Below, piece after piece: positions 1 through 8,399 of a DNA stretch of 64,000 bases. The number at the start of each line of letters is the position of its first letter. Position 1 is the first letter of the stretch. The stretch comes from Paenibacillus sp. FSL H8-0079 (GTDB taxonomy: Bacteria > Bacillota > Bacilli > Paenibacillales > Paenibacillaceae): the NCBI RefSeq assembly GCF_037991315.1, contig NZ_CP150300.1:1798001-1862000 (forward strand), read 5' to 3'. The notes under the pieces are model-generated. The model was not told the origin of the DNA, searched no databases, and was given only the letters and a program-made list of their open reading frames with translations. A program made the position numbers and the translations under genes.

Positions 1-1
1 G

Positions 2-1216
2 GAACAGCAACCCGGTACGATGGAGGATTATCTGAACAATGCGGCCGCACTCGGGTACGAAATCTATGTGACGGATGGAAAAGGCAACGACCAATTCTAC
101 GGCCGCGAATTCCGTGAGAAAGATCTTGACAAGCAAGCTGTGGAACTGGTGCTGAATGGAGAGGTATACCATGGCGTCGCCCAGTTTCCAAGCAAACCGT
201 TCATTACCGGTTTCTTCGATAATCAATTAAGCAATACCGTGGGTGTTCATCTACAGCTAGGCAATGCGAATTATGCCCTCTTTATGCGTCCGGATGTAAT
301 CCTGCAATTCGGTGAGCTGCGAATCTTTTTTGCACTGATTGGAGCATTGACGATAGGTATTAGTATTGTGATTTTTCTGATTAGTACCCGCTATCTGGTC
401 AATCCCATTGAACGTCTGTCCGAGGCGACCAAGCGCATTGCGCAAGGAAAATATAATCTGAAATTGCCTACCGCAAGACGGGATGAGATTGGACAGCTGG
501 CCCAGCATTTCATGACCATGAGTCGTGAATTGGAAAGGGTAGATCAGGCGCGACAGCAGTTTGTATCGAATGTATCGCATGAGATTCAATCACCGCTGAC
601 CTCGATTCAGGGGTTTGCCCAATTGGTGGCGGATCGGGATCTGCCCGAACAGGAACGAGAGCACTATGCATCGATCATTGAGGAGGAGAGCCGTCATCTC
701 TCTTTGCTCAGCAAACAACTGCTTCTCCTGTCTTCCCTTGAACAAGGCAACGAAGATCTGTCCAAAGTAAAGTTCTCTCTGCGAGATCAATTCCGGCAAG
801 CGGTTCAGGTGCTGCAATGGCAGCTTGAGGAAAAAGAACTACTGCTTCGGATTTCGGTACCCGAATCCATCCAGCTAGTGGGCAATGAAGTGCTACTCAT
901 GCAGGTGTGGATGAATCTGCTGGGCAATGCGGTAAATCATCTACCGCAGGGAAGAAGCATCGAGATTCATGCCGAGCAGACAGATAACCAGTGTGTAATT
1001 CAGATTCGGGATACAGGAGACGGAATTGCTGCAGTGCATCTGCCTTTCCTGTTCGATCGATTTTATCGGGTGGACCGTGCGCGTGAACGTTCTTCCGGAC
1101 GAACTGGACTTGGACTTGCCATTGTGCAGAAAATAATCCGAATTCATGACGGTACGATCGAGGTTTCCAGTTCGCCTGAGGGTACGGTCTTTACGGTGAC
1201 ACTTCCGCAGATGTAA
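2..1216 (+). CDS. hssS: Haem sensor histidine kinase HssS-like (5' partial)
   Basis: Membrane kinase that in the HssRS family senses haem stress and phosphorylates the response regulator HssR. The reading frame is open to the left edge, so the N-terminus (first membrane helix and start) lies outside the window. Visible parts, in order: an extracellular sensor segment, a membrane helix near residues 105-125 of the visible frame, a HAMP linker (PIERLSEATKRIAQGKY), the H-box (VSHEIQSPLTS, phospho-acceptor His), and HATPase motifs (N box NLLGNAVNH, DTGDGI, GLGLAIV). The ITGFFDNQLSNT stretch and the H-box match what I remember of HssS. It is followed after 67 bp by hrtB-like and hrtA-like genes, which supports the call. 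The cognate hssR would be expected just upstream. A generic HAMP kinase is the alternative. Confidence 0.75.
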   Translation, partial: EQQPGTMEDYLNNAAALGYEIYVTDGKGNDQFYGREFREKDLDKQAVELVLNGEVYHGVAQFPSKPFITGFFDNQLSNTVGVHLQLGNANYALFMRPDVILQFGELRIFFALIGALTIGISIVIFLISTRYLVNPIERLSEATKRIAQGKYNLKLPTARRDEIGQLAQHFMTMSRELERVDQARQQFVSNVSHEIQSPLTSIQGFAQLVADRDLPEQEREHYASIIEEESRHLSLLSKQLLLLSSLEQGNEDLSKVKFSLRDQFRQAVQVLQWQLEEKELLLRISVPESIQLVGNEVLLMQVWMNLLGNAVNHLPQGRSIEIHAEQTDNQCVIQIRDTGDGIAAVHLPFLFDRFYRVDRARERSSGRTGLGLAIVQKIIRIHDGTIEVSSSPEGTVFTVTLPQM

Positions 1217-1222
1217 TCTGTT

Positions 1223-1255
1223 ATTCATTTGCCGTTCATTTTCGCCTCCTATACT
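1223..1255 (+). promoter_or_regulatory. Promoter with HssR-like direct repeat upstream of hrtB
   Basis: Two direct repeats, ATTCATTTG and GTTCATTTT, are separated by CC (1223-1242), an 11-bp period. A -10 box TATACT follows at 1250-1255, about 28 bp before the hrtB start. The published Staphylococcus HssR box is GTTCATATT-N2-GTTCATATT, so spacing and sequence fit closely. The repeats cover the -35 area, as expected for an OmpR-family activator site. The repeat is seen; binding by HssR is inferred. Confidence 0.65.
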
Positions 1256-1283
1256 TGGGTTATCAAGAGGGAGGTCACAGAAC

Positions 1284-2414
1284 ATGTACTTGGCTATTCG
1301 GGAAATGAGGTATGCCAAAGGGCGGTATGCCTTAATTGCTACAATCATGGTACTGGTTTCATTTCTGGTACTGTTTGTTACAGGTCTTGCACAGGGGCTG
1401 GCGTATGATAACGCAGCTTCGGTCAAAAATATGGCAGCAACCCACTTTGTGCTGGAACAGGATTCGAATCATCGATTTACCCGGTCACAAGTGGATCAGG
1501 ATCAACTTAATCAAGCTCGCTCCGTGGTGGGGCAAGAGAACGCTGAGCCACTCGGTGTGAAAATGACAACCGTCAGTCCAATCGGCGACACAAAAAAGAT
1601 CGATGTCACGCTGTTCATGGTTAATCCGGAGGGCTGGCTTGCTCCAACGGTGACCGAAGGATCTCCGATTACCAGTCAGACGGATGGGCAGGTTGTGGTG
1701 GACCATAAGTTGTCTGAATCTGGCGTCACAATTGGCACCGTCCTGGTAGACCAAGCTTCGGGAACGGAGTGGACCGTTGGTGGATTTGTCCAAAATGAGT
1801 CTTTCAGTCACTCTCCGGTGGTATTCCTGAATGAACAGGAATGGCTTACGCTTCAAGGAGGTTCACGAACTTCGCAAGGTTCAGCAGACACCAATGCTAA
1901 TGCTCCGGTGTACAATGCCATTGCGATTAAGGGTGCAGGCGAGCAGGTAGACGGCTTGAGTGCTGCCATGCCTAATACGGAAGTCATCACAAAGTCGGAT
2001 GCCGTATCGGCCATCCCTGGATATAAGGAAGAGCAGGGATCGTTGCTCATGATGATCGCTTTTCTATATGTCATCTCGGCGTTTGTGCTTGCGGTATTTT
2101 TCTATGTCATCACGATTCAGAAAACGAGTCAGTTCGGTATATTAAAAGCCATTGGAACGCGGAATGCTTATCTGGCGGGTAGTGTTTCGTTACAAGTCTT
2201 GGTTCTGTCGGTTGGCAGTCTGGTGATTAGCGTACTATTGGTTCGACTGTTCGAGTCCATTCTACCAGCATCGATGCCGTTTCAATTAGGCTTGTCCACC
2301 CTCGCTCTGACCTGTATGTTATTCATACTCATGTCTGTGGCGGGTTCATTATTCTCGGTGTGGAAGGTTACCAAAATTGATGCGCTTGATGCGATTGGGA
2401 GGACAGCAGCATGA
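1284..2414 (+). CDS. hrtB: HrtB-like ABC transporter permease
   Basis: Permease of a MacB/FtsX-fold (type VII) ABC transporter, 376 aa. One membrane helix is near residues 14-38, then comes an extracellular domain of about 210 residues, then three C-terminal helices (about 255-280, 300-325, 335-360). The N-terminus (MYLAIREMRYAKGRYALI) and overall size resemble HrtB, which with HrtA removes toxic membrane haem. The ribosome site GGGAGG at 1270-1275 is 8 bp before the ATG. The stop overlaps the next start by 4 nt (ATGA), so the two genes are translationally coupled. Regulation is probably by the HssR-like repeat just upstream. The substrate is inferred from family and context; export of another hydrophobic compound is possible. 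Confidence 0.75.
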   Translation: MYLAIREMRYAKGRYALIATIMVLVSFLVLFVTGLAQGLAYDNAASVKNMAATHFVLEQDSNHRFTRSQVDQDQLNQARSVVGQENAEPLGVKMTTVSPIGDTKKIDVTLFMVNPEGWLAPTVTEGSPITSQTDGQVVVDHKLSESGVTIGTVLVDQASGTEWTVGGFVQNESFSHSPVVFLNEQEWLTLQGGSRTSQGSADTNANAPVYNAIAIKGAGEQVDGLSAAMPNTEVITKSDAVSAIPGYKEEQGSLLMMIAFLYVISAFVLAVFFYVITIQKTSQFGILKAIGTRNAYLAGSVSLQVLVLSVGSLVISVLLVRLFESILPASMPFQLGLSTLALTCMLFILMSVAGSLFSVWKVTKIDALDAIGRTAA

Positions 2415-3088
2415 GAAACCGATTGGTATTGCAGGGAATTACACAGACCTTTGAAGATGGCGGTAGCAAACGCACGATTCTGGACAAGCTGGATCTTGAG
2501 GTTGCTGAAGGGGAACTTGTAGCTGTGATGGGGCCTTCCGGCTCGGGTAAAAGTACATTCCTGTCCATTGCTGGCGCACTTCTTGAACCGACGGAGGGGC
2601 AGGTTCTACTGGATGGGGCCTCTATTATGGGCAAAGGCAAACAGGAGATATCCGATATGCGGCTTCAGCAGCTCGGTTTTATTTTTCAAAGTGCTAACCT
2701 CATTCCGTATCTGAAAGTAGAAGAACAACTGATGGTGGTCGCAAAGCTCGCCGGAACGGAAAAAAACAAGGCGGAGAAGCGCGTTCATGAGCTATTAGAC
2801 ACGGTGGGGTTGACCCATCGGCGGAAGGCATATGCAGAGAAGCTGTCTGGCGGGGAACGCCAGCGGGTCGCCATTGCAAGGGCGTTGATGAACGATCCGG
2901 CTGTCCTGCTCGCGGATGAACCGACAGCCAGTCTGGATGCGGAACGTGGACTGGATATTGTCGGTATGATTGCACGGCTCGTGAAGGAGCAGGGCAAGAG
3001 TGCAGTGATGGTTACGCATGATGAGCGGATCTTGCCGCTCTGTAGCCGGGTCCTTTTTTTGGAACATGGGAAACTGGTGCAGCATTAG
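2411..3088 (+). CDS. hrtA: HrtA-like ABC transporter ATP-binding protein
   Basis: ATPase subunit of the HrtAB-type exporter, 225 aa, the usual length. Walker A is GPSGSGKST (41-49), the Q-loop is FIFQSANLIPYLKV (about 90-103), the signature is LSGGERQ (145-151), Walker B is VLLADEP (165-171), followed by the D-loop SLDAE and the switch His in VTHDE. The phrase NLIPYLKV is typical of HrtA among MacB-like ATPases. It is encoded 4 nt inside the end of the permease gene and forms one transcription unit with it. No clear terminator follows; the next gene has its own -10 box. Confidence 0.8.
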   Translation: MRNRLVLQGITQTFEDGGSKRTILDKLDLEVAEGELVAVMGPSGSGKSTFLSIAGALLEPTEGQVLLDGASIMGKGKQEISDMRLQQLGFIFQSANLIPYLKVEEQLMVVAKLAGTEKNKAEKRVHELLDTVGLTHRRKAYAEKLSGGERQRVAIARALMNDPAVLLADEPTASLDAERGLDIVGMIARLVKEQGKSAVMVTHDERILPLCSRVLFLEHGKLVQH

Positions 3089-3204
3089 AAGGAGCATGGT
3101 CTGAGAGTCCGGAGAGAATACTGATCCAGCGCTTAAGGGCAAGAGCGTAAGGTGAGGGTCACGTATTCCCGGTGGGAAGGTGGCCTTCTTTCTGTGTTTT
3201 CGAC

Positions 3205-3210
3205 TATAAT
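3205..3210 (+). promoter_or_regulatory. -10 box before NUDIX gene
   Basis: A perfect TATAAT at 3205-3210 would place transcription start near 3217, downstream of the longest-frame start (3152) but upstream of ATG 3251. It therefore argues for the shorter gene start. No good -35 is visible 17 bp upstream, so strength is uncertain. Confidence 0.5.
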
Positions 3211-3250
3211 TGGAAGAATAGTGGAATTAGATAGAGAGGATCGGGTGCGG

Positions 3251-3787
3251 ATGAGTAGCTTGAGTGCGGAATTATTTCCGGCGCTGAGTACGTCAATTCA
3301 TTGGGGAATTATTGAGGCGGAGTTCAGATTGAACGAGATCGTGGATGAAACGCTGGTGAGTAATATTAGCATCATTCCGTTTGTCGGGGATCAATGTGTT
3401 GTCTTTCAACTGGATAATGGAGATTGGGAGCTGCCTGGAGGAACGCTTGAAGCAGGTGAGCAGTATATGGAAGGGTTAAAACGCGAACTGATGGAAGAAC
3501 TCGGAGCAGAAATGCGGTCCTATCAGATTTTCGGTCAATTCCACTGTACATCCAGTGCGTTGGAACCGTATCGACCGCATATCCCGCATCCCCATTTTGT
3601 ACGAATCATCGGATATGGAGATGTTGAACTTGTCGGTGATCCACTGAATCCGGAAGATGGCGAGCAGGTGGTTGCAGTTGAAGTGGTAGAGATTGATGAA
3701 GCGATCCGAAGATTTCAGGAACAGAGTAGACATGACATTGCGGAGATGTACAAACTGGCTTATATGCTGCGAGAAGAAGCTAAATAG
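3251..3787 (+). CDS. NUDIX hydrolase
   Basis: Hydrolyses a nucleoside diphosphate linked to another moiety; the substrate cannot be told. The NUDIX box is complete: GGTLEAGE...RELMEELGA, with the REXXEE metal-binding glutamates. The frame is open from GTG 3152, but ATG 3251 has a ribosome site (GAGAGGA, 3234-3240) and lies just after a TATAAT box, giving 178 aa. A charged N-terminal extension of about 45 residues precedes the core (from NISIIPFVGDQ). It is a single gene. No terminator was found after it. Confidence 0.8.
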   Translation: MSSLSAELFPALSTSIHWGIIEAEFRLNEIVDETLVSNISIIPFVGDQCVVFQLDNGDWELPGGTLEAGEQYMEGLKRELMEELGAEMRSYQIFGQFHCTSSALEPYRPHIPHPHFVRIIGYGDVELVGDPLNPEDGEQVVAVEVVEIDEAIRRFQEQSRHDIAEMYKLAYMLREEAK

Positions 3788-3873
3788 TATTTTTATAAAA
3801 TTGAACAAGCATGATTCTGAACAAAAAAGGGTAACAACGTATTAAATAAACTTTGCCTTGGGAGTGATATCTA

Positions 3874-4467
3874 ATGCAGGAACTCTTTAAGAAGATCATC
3901 AGTACAGAAGTCAAACCCGTATTTGCCAAACACGGCTATTCCAAGAAAAATCTGAATTTCTACAAAGCGGATGGAAACCTCGCATATAAGTTCAACATTC
4001 AAAGAGCAAAGTATAACACCAGTAGTCAAGTCCAGTTTTATGTTAATTGTGGTGTTCATTCCACCGAACTTGCGGAGTTGCATTCCGTTGGATTGAATGG
4101 AGACATATTGGAGTTCGTATCTCACTTCACCTGCCGAATCAGAGAAATAGTCCCTGCCGCTCCGGCCCACTATACCTTAACGCCTGATATCGATCCAGAC
4201 GCTCTATCTAAAGAACTGGTGTCACATTTGGAAGAGGGCATGTCATTCCTACACTCGCTAACAGGTGCCAGAGATATAGTCCATTATTATATGGACAAGA
4301 CAGCGCTACATTTAAGCGAAGTAACCTTCCGCTTCCTGCTAAAAGCCGGCGATACGGAAGAAGCCAAGCATTATTTACAGCAACTGCACGCCAAATACGG
4401 AGCCGAAAAGCGCTGGACGATATTGGAAAAGAAATATGTAGCCGTTTTTGCCGAGTTCGGATTGTAA
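3874..4467 (+). CDS. DUF4304 family protein
   Basis: A soluble 197-aa protein of unknown function. The N-terminal half (VKPVFAKHGYSKKNLNFYK, then FNIQRAKYN and VQFYVNCGV) has the pattern of DUF4304, a domain common as single genes in Bacilli. The C-terminal third is helical and rich in charged residues. A GGGAG ribosome site lies upstream of ATG 3874. It is followed after 27 bp by a small zinc-ribbon/HhH gene and could be co-transcribed with it. No enzymatic motif is visible. Confidence 0.7.
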   Translation: MQELFKKIISTEVKPVFAKHGYSKKNLNFYKADGNLAYKFNIQRAKYNTSSQVQFYVNCGVHSTELAELHSVGLNGDILEFVSHFTCRIREIVPAAPAHYTLTPDIDPDALSKELVSHLEEGMSFLHSLTGARDIVHYYMDKTALHLSEVTFRFLLKAGDTEEAKHYLQQLHAKYGAEKRWTILEKKYVAVFAEFGL

Positions 4468-4494
4468 TCTTTGATTCAGGAGGGGGATGCCCAT

Positions 4495-4788
4495 ATGGTA
4501 AACGATAAAGGAACACTCAGAATATGCGAACAAGGACATTCGTATTATAAAAAAAGCGACTGCCCAACCTGTCCGATGTGCGAAGCTGAACGTAAACCGA
4601 CAGAGGGATTTCTAGCCTTGCTGTCTGCTCCCGCCAGACGTGCCTTGGAGAATGAAGGTATTGCAACACTACAGCAACTTGCGGAGTACACGGAGAAAGA
4701 GATCTTGAAACTGCACGGAATCGGGCCATCTGCCATGCCTAAACTGCGAAACGCATTGGAAGAAGAGGGATTGTCTTTTAAGAAATAA
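4495..4788 (+). CDS. Small CxxC / helix-hairpin-helix protein (RpoA-CTD-like)
   Basis: A 97-aa protein with two parts. The N-terminus carries four cysteines (C11, then C23-x2-C26-x2-C29), a possible zinc knuckle. The C-terminus (LAEYTEKEILKLHGIGPSA and onward) is a helix-hairpin-helix like that of the RNA polymerase alpha-subunit C-terminal domain, which binds DNA. The start at ATG 4495 has a strong AGGAGGGGG (4478-4486) with 8-bp spacing; the upstream TTG of the longest frame lacks one. A nucleic-acid-binding role is inferred from fold resemblance only. It faces a convergent gene 17 bp away without an obvious hairpin between them. Confidence 0.7.
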   Translation: MVNDKGTLRICEQGHSYYKKSDCPTCPMCEAERKPTEGFLALLSAPARRALENEGIATLQQLAEYTEKEILKLHGIGPSAMPKLRNALEEEGLSFKK

Positions 4789-4807
4789 CCCTCTTCACTC
4801 CTTTCCT

Positions 4808-5746
4808 TTAATCCACAACGGAAGTAATCTCCTCCATCGTTACCTGGTACAACAAGTTACCTTCACTGAGTAGCAGACGATGTTGGCGAAAATCCTGCCG
4901 TGCCTGCTTGAAGGGCTGATTTTCTTCGTTTAGCAAATCAATCTTCTGCCCCTTGCTCAATCTTCCGGGCTTCTCCATTTTCTTAAGTACAAACGTACCA
5001 TGTTTACCGTACCCGGCATCGAACAAGAAATGATAACCATCCGTACTGAAGCCGGAGGAACCGGAGATGTTTGGATTCATGAATGTAACGTCGGGTTCAC
5101 TGGTTCCCCCTGAGATACAACCGAGTTCAAAATCGGTATAGAAGTAGAACCAGACCTGCTTTTCATTCACCACATTGAGTGCGTAACAATCTGCAATGTC
5201 AGCTGCGCGGTTTTCGTACACTTTATTACCGTGCTCATCCCAGGCCAACAGACCGTTTGATCCAATTGGATCGCTCCATCCGTAGTTACCAAACACCCCT
5301 TCATCGAAGTAACTGGTCCAGATCGTTCCCTTCTCTGCGACCTGTTGACTTTGGATACCATCTCCCAACAGAAACTCGCGGATCGTATTTCCGTCCAGAT
5401 CACACACTTTGGCATTCAGATCAAACTTTTCATTTCCGTAATTCGCACACCGTGCTCCGACGAGCAGCAGATGATCATGTAATGGTTGTACGTAATGATA
5501 ATTGAACGTCTGTCCCCAGATGACAACTTCCTCGATAGTTTGATCTGTCACAATAAGCACTTTGTACGTATAGCTTTGATTCAATGTACTTTGGACGAAC
5601 ATACCTCGTTTTCTTTCAGGGATCTGATTCAGCAGCAGCACATAGGCAAGGCCATCACCGCCCCACTGGGTGGAAACGATATCGAAGCCCTCGACATAAT
5701 TCGAAATGTCGGCAAAAGGTAAAAGTTTTACTTTAGGATTGGGCAT
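4808..5746 (-). CDS. Hypothetical protein (beta-rich, propeller-like)
   Basis: A 312-aa protein I do not recognise. The sequence is rich in short beta strands and aromatic/Gly turns, with recurring units such as LLAWDEHGNKVYE and AKVCDLDGNTIREFL that resemble blades of a beta-propeller. There is no signal peptide or membrane segment, so it is probably cytoplasmic. The start is placed at the second ATG (5746): AAGGAGG lies 8 bp before it but only 2 bp before the first ATG (5752). It is the only minus-strand gene in the first 31 kb. Function unknown. Confidence 0.65.
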   Translation of the reverse strand: MPNPKVKLLPFADISNYVEGFDIVSTQWGGDGLAYVLLLNQIPERKRGMFVQSTLNQSYTYKVLIVTDQTIEEVVIWGQTFNYHYVQPLHDHLLLVGARCANYGNEKFDLNAKVCDLDGNTIREFLLGDGIQSQQVAEKGTIWTSYFDEGVFGNYGWSDPIGSNGLLAWDEHGNKVYENRAADIADCYALNVVNEKQVWFYFYTDFELGCISGGTSEPDVTFMNPNISGSSGFSTDGYHFLFDAGYGKHGTFVLKKMEKPGRLSKGQKIDLLNEENQPFKQARQDFRQHRLLLSEGNLLYQVTMEEITSVVD

Positions 5747-6105
5747 ATCCATATCCTCCTTCGTAGTCCCAATGCAGAGTCACCATCTGCATCTGTATAA
5801 GAGCATTATGACGTACGTGTACTTTGCTGAACATGGTGGAAGTATAGCGAAGGTCTTTTTTGGCTTTTGCAGCATCTGAATACGATGGTTTAAAATGGAT
5901 GCTTCGTCCTTGACACTCGTAGTACAATAAGGAAGTTGTGTAAAATTCTATATAAGAGGAGGGCGGAGAGGTCGCTATAAGAAGAGTGTGAAAATACATA
6001 CAACGCACGTGAAGTAACGGAGTGAAGCACCCGTAGATTCAATTGGCAATAGTACGAGGAAGACTCATCTCAGAAAAACAAAACTACATAAGGAAGTGTT
6101 ACAAG
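5747..6105. other. Intergenic region between divergent genes
   Basis: About 360 bp between the divergent hypothetical (minus) and the DUF2569 gene (plus). It must hold both promoters, but I see no convincing -35/-10 pair at correct spacing. A TTGACA occurs near 5910 on the plus strand without a matching -10. An open minus frame here (to about 6008) has no ribosome site and reads like noise. No RNA or repeat is evident. Confidence 0.4.
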
Positions 6106-6612
6106 GTGGAACCACATATTGAAGAGCAAAAGACAGATTACCGTCCACTAGGCGTCTCGGGATTGGGCGGTTGGCTGATTCTCATCCAGATTGGATTATT
6201 TCTTACGGTAATTCTGCTTGTAGTGCAATTATTTCAACAGATAATACCCACATTCACTACGGAGACTTGGGAAATGCTAACTTCCAAACAATCGGACTAC
6301 TATCACCCGTTATGGGGTCCAGTACTTATTTTTGAGATGGTGTACAATACGCTGTTTTTATTATTCAGTGTCTACACAATTTTTGCGTTTTATAGCAAGA
6401 AAGCAATATTACCCCGTCTGATGATCATCCTCTATGGTCTCAGTCTGATTGTTGGAATTATTGATTACCTATTATTACTCCAGATTCCGTTAGCAAGAGA
6501 ATTGGAAGATGGAAGCTCGATCAGAGAAATTGCTAAATCTGTAATCACTTGCGCCATCTGGATTCCTTACTTTATCAAATCTGAGCGAGTTTATAATACA
6601 TTTGTAAGATAA
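6106..6612 (+). CDS. DUF2569 family membrane protein
   Basis: A predicted inner-membrane protein of about 168 aa with four hydrophobic segments. The motif GLGGWLILIQIGL near the N-terminus is the hallmark of DUF2569. The chosen start is GTG 6106, preceded by AAGGAAGTG (6090-6098). The longer frame begins at TTG 6043 with no ribosome site and would add a basic stretch that does not match the family. Function unknown. It is followed by a good terminator, so it is probably monocistronic. Confidence 0.7.
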   Translation: MEPHIEEQKTDYRPLGVSGLGGWLILIQIGLFLTVILLVVQLFQQIIPTFTTETWEMLTSKQSDYYHPLWGPVLIFEMVYNTLFLLFSVYTIFAFYSKKAILPRLMIILYGLSLIVGIIDYLLLLQIPLARELEDGSSIREIAKSVITCAIWIPYFIKSERVYNTFVR

Positions 6613-6628
6613 AGTTAGGCAGGAAATT

Positions 6629-6668
6629 CCCGATCTTGGATAGAAGCTATCTGAGGTCGGGTTTATTT
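6629..6668 (+). terminator. Rho-independent terminator
   Basis: An imperfect stem of 15 positions begins at CCCGATC (6629), has an AAG loop, and ends in GTCGGG at 6661, with two G-T wobbles and one mismatch. TTTATTT follows. It ends the DUF2569 unit. Confidence 0.7.
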
Positions 6669-6691
6669 GATACATATTAAGAAGATGGCAC

Positions 6692-7213
6692 ATGGGGCTT
6701 AGAATGGAATACGGAGACACTAATTTTATTGCATTAGTCAACGCGGATCAATACAAGACGTACGTAAGTGAAGACTGGGAGCTGGATGTGCTGTTAAACC
6801 ATTTTGTTCAGGAGATGCAGGTTGGAAACATATTAGTTCTCCAAATGACTAATGAAGGTGTTGAGCATTCATGGACAACGGAGTTTACTTTTGAAAATAA
6901 TATAGACGTTGAAAGCTGCTATAGAAGAGCTAAAGGATACATTCAGGTTACTGATAATCAGTTATATCTGGTGGACTACACCTGTCTGACCATGGCAGCC
7001 CAATTTGAAGATTGTATCGTACCAGACGATAATTGCGCCAGATATAGAATTGAGTTACAAAACGGAACATATCAGGTAGAGATCATTCAGTATTATAATC
7101 CAGATCTTGGAGAGTACGTTGGAATAAAGGAAGCAGAACTTATTATGAATTTTAAGAAAGTAACTGAGCTTGGAAAAAATGAGGATAAAGTGATCTGGTG
7201 CAGTTATATGTAG
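6692..7213 (+). CDS. Hypothetical protein
   Basis: A soluble acidic protein of 173 aa that I do not recognise. It is strand-rich (FIALVNADQYKTYVSED, NILVLQMTNEG, YRIELQNGTYQVEIIQYYN), without signal peptide, membrane segment or catalytic motif. ATG 6692 and ATG 6704 are both possible starts; neither has an ideal ribosome site. Its end overlaps the next gene by 16 bp, suggesting a two-gene unit. The pair could be an immunity-type or contact-dependent module, but nothing in the sequence proves this. Confidence 0.6.
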   Translation: MGLRMEYGDTNFIALVNADQYKTYVSEDWELDVLLNHFVQEMQVGNILVLQMTNEGVEHSWTTEFTFENNIDVESCYRRAKGYIQVTDNQLYLVDYTCLTMAAQFEDCIVPDDNCARYRIELQNGTYQVEIIQYYNPDLGEYVGIKEAELIMNFKKVTELGKNEDKVIWCSYM

Positions 7214-7569
7214 ACGGAATGGGTGAACCACGGATGCTCTTGGGTATTTATTTGGAAGAAGACAATGATCTGCTTACATGGGAAGCGGAGAGTAAAGGAT
7301 ATAGATCCGACATTTATGTAAAGGTAGACGCAGAGATGTTTCAAGTTGTGGCTTATGATATGGTGAGAATTACTCAGGATTTCAACGATGAGTTACAGAA
7401 TTCAGGCTTTTATAGTATCGATCCTAATCTGATTTTATTAAAATCAGTCACCAAAGATGAGATTATATTGACCATCACTAGGCTACATCAACATCATTTT
7501 TTTAAGGCATTGAAACCGTTAGCGGAAGAGGACATATCGAACCTATCTCTTGTTAAAATAAACGAATAG
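7198..7569 (+). CDS. Hypothetical protein
   Basis: A small soluble protein, 123 aa from GTG 7198 or 116 aa from ATG 7219. GAGG at 7181-7184 could serve the GTG. It overlaps the end of the previous unknown gene, so the two are probably translated together. The sequence is acidic with a central beta region (DIYVKVDAEMFQVVAYDMV) and a helical C-terminus. No known family was recognised. A PNPOx-like gene follows after 26 bp on the same strand. Confidence 0.55.
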   Translation: MQLYVDGMGEPRMLLGIYLEEDNDLLTWEAESKGYRSDIYVKVDAEMFQVVAYDMVRITQDFNDELQNSGFYSIDPNLILLKSVTKDEIILTITRLHQHHFFKALKPLAEEDISNLSLVKINE

Positions 7570-7595
7570 ATTAAAGAGAAGATGGAGGCGATGAC

Positions 7596-8252
7596 ATGAG
7601 CGATAAACCAATTGAACTGTTGCAACGTTTAAAATCTTTATCCGGCCCATTTCCAACGTGGGATATGGGGCAGTTACCGGATCGGCCGGGGAAGCTGTTT
7701 TTGGATTGGTTGAGATTGGCGGTTGAGAACGAAGTGAAGGAACCTCATGCTATGACGATCTCCACCGTGGATCAAGAGGGTTATCCTGATGCGAGAGTAT
7801 TGATTTTGAAAAACGTAATCGACGAAACGTTCTATTTTGCCTCCAGTTCGGAGAGTCGAAAAGGGCAACAGTTGAAGGAGAACTCTCATGTGGCCCTGAC
7901 ATTCTACTGGCCTTTACTTGGAAGACAGATTCGGATAAGGGGAATTGCCGAGGATCGGGGAGATGAAGCGGGCGCCGATGATTTCCGCAAACGTTCAGCT
8001 GGAGCAAGAGCAGTTGCTATGACAGGGCATCAGAGTGAGGTTTTGGATAGCGAGGAAGTGTTGGATAGTTCCATTGAAGCTCAGAAGGAAAAGATAAGAC
8101 GTGACCCTAGTGTTGTTACATCTCATTGGCGTTTATATGCCGTGAATGCACAAGAGGTGGAGTTTTGGCAGGGAGATTCGGAGCGCAAGCATGTACGAGT
8201 CCAATATGTAAAGCAATATGGGCAGTGGAAGACACTCAGATTGTGGCCTTGA
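7596..8252 (+). CDS. Pyridoxamine 5'-phosphate oxidase family protein
   Basis: An FMN-dependent split-barrel enzyme of 218 aa, close to the PdxH length. The fold markers are AMTISTVDQEGYPDARVLILK (first strands and FMN-phosphate region) and LTFYWPLLGRQIRIRG. The C-terminal domain ends in TLRLWP, where PdxH has RL-x-P. The usual PdxH segment with Arg and His near the C-terminus is changed (SERKHVRVQY), so substrate may differ from pyridoxine 5'-phosphate. Firmicutes normally make PLP by PdxST, so a salvage or side role is likely. AGATGGAGG precedes the ATG. Confidence 0.75.
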   Translation: MSDKPIELLQRLKSLSGPFPTWDMGQLPDRPGKLFLDWLRLAVENEVKEPHAMTISTVDQEGYPDARVLILKNVIDETFYFASSSESRKGQQLKENSHVALTFYWPLLGRQIRIRGIAEDRGDEAGADDFRKRSAGARAVAMTGHQSEVLDSEEVLDSSIEAQKEKIRRDPSVVTSHWRLYAVNAQEVEFWQGDSERKHVRVQYVKQYGQWKTLRLWP

Positions 8253-8399
8253 TTTTACAACAGATGAGTTAGGCAATATGGAGCGAGCTGCTGTATCCGA
8301 GTTCTATTTTAAAAGAAGACTTCTATACTCGTATTAAATAAAGAACGTATTTTTGAAAGGGCGATCGAGGTTGAACAAAGGAATTCTGTATTTATTCTA

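Noticed and set aside
941..1426. Minus-strand frame across the end of hssS and the start of hrtB
   Set aside because: Shadow of two well-supported genes; no ribosome site or family pattern.
3150..3200. GGAAGG...CCTTTC hairpin as a terminator after hrtA
   Set aside because: The stem is only five to six pairs and the following T tract is broken, so it is not convincing.
5733..6008. Minus-strand frame of 91 aa upstream of the 5746 gene
   Set aside because: No ribosome site, and it overlaps the true start region of the neighbouring gene.
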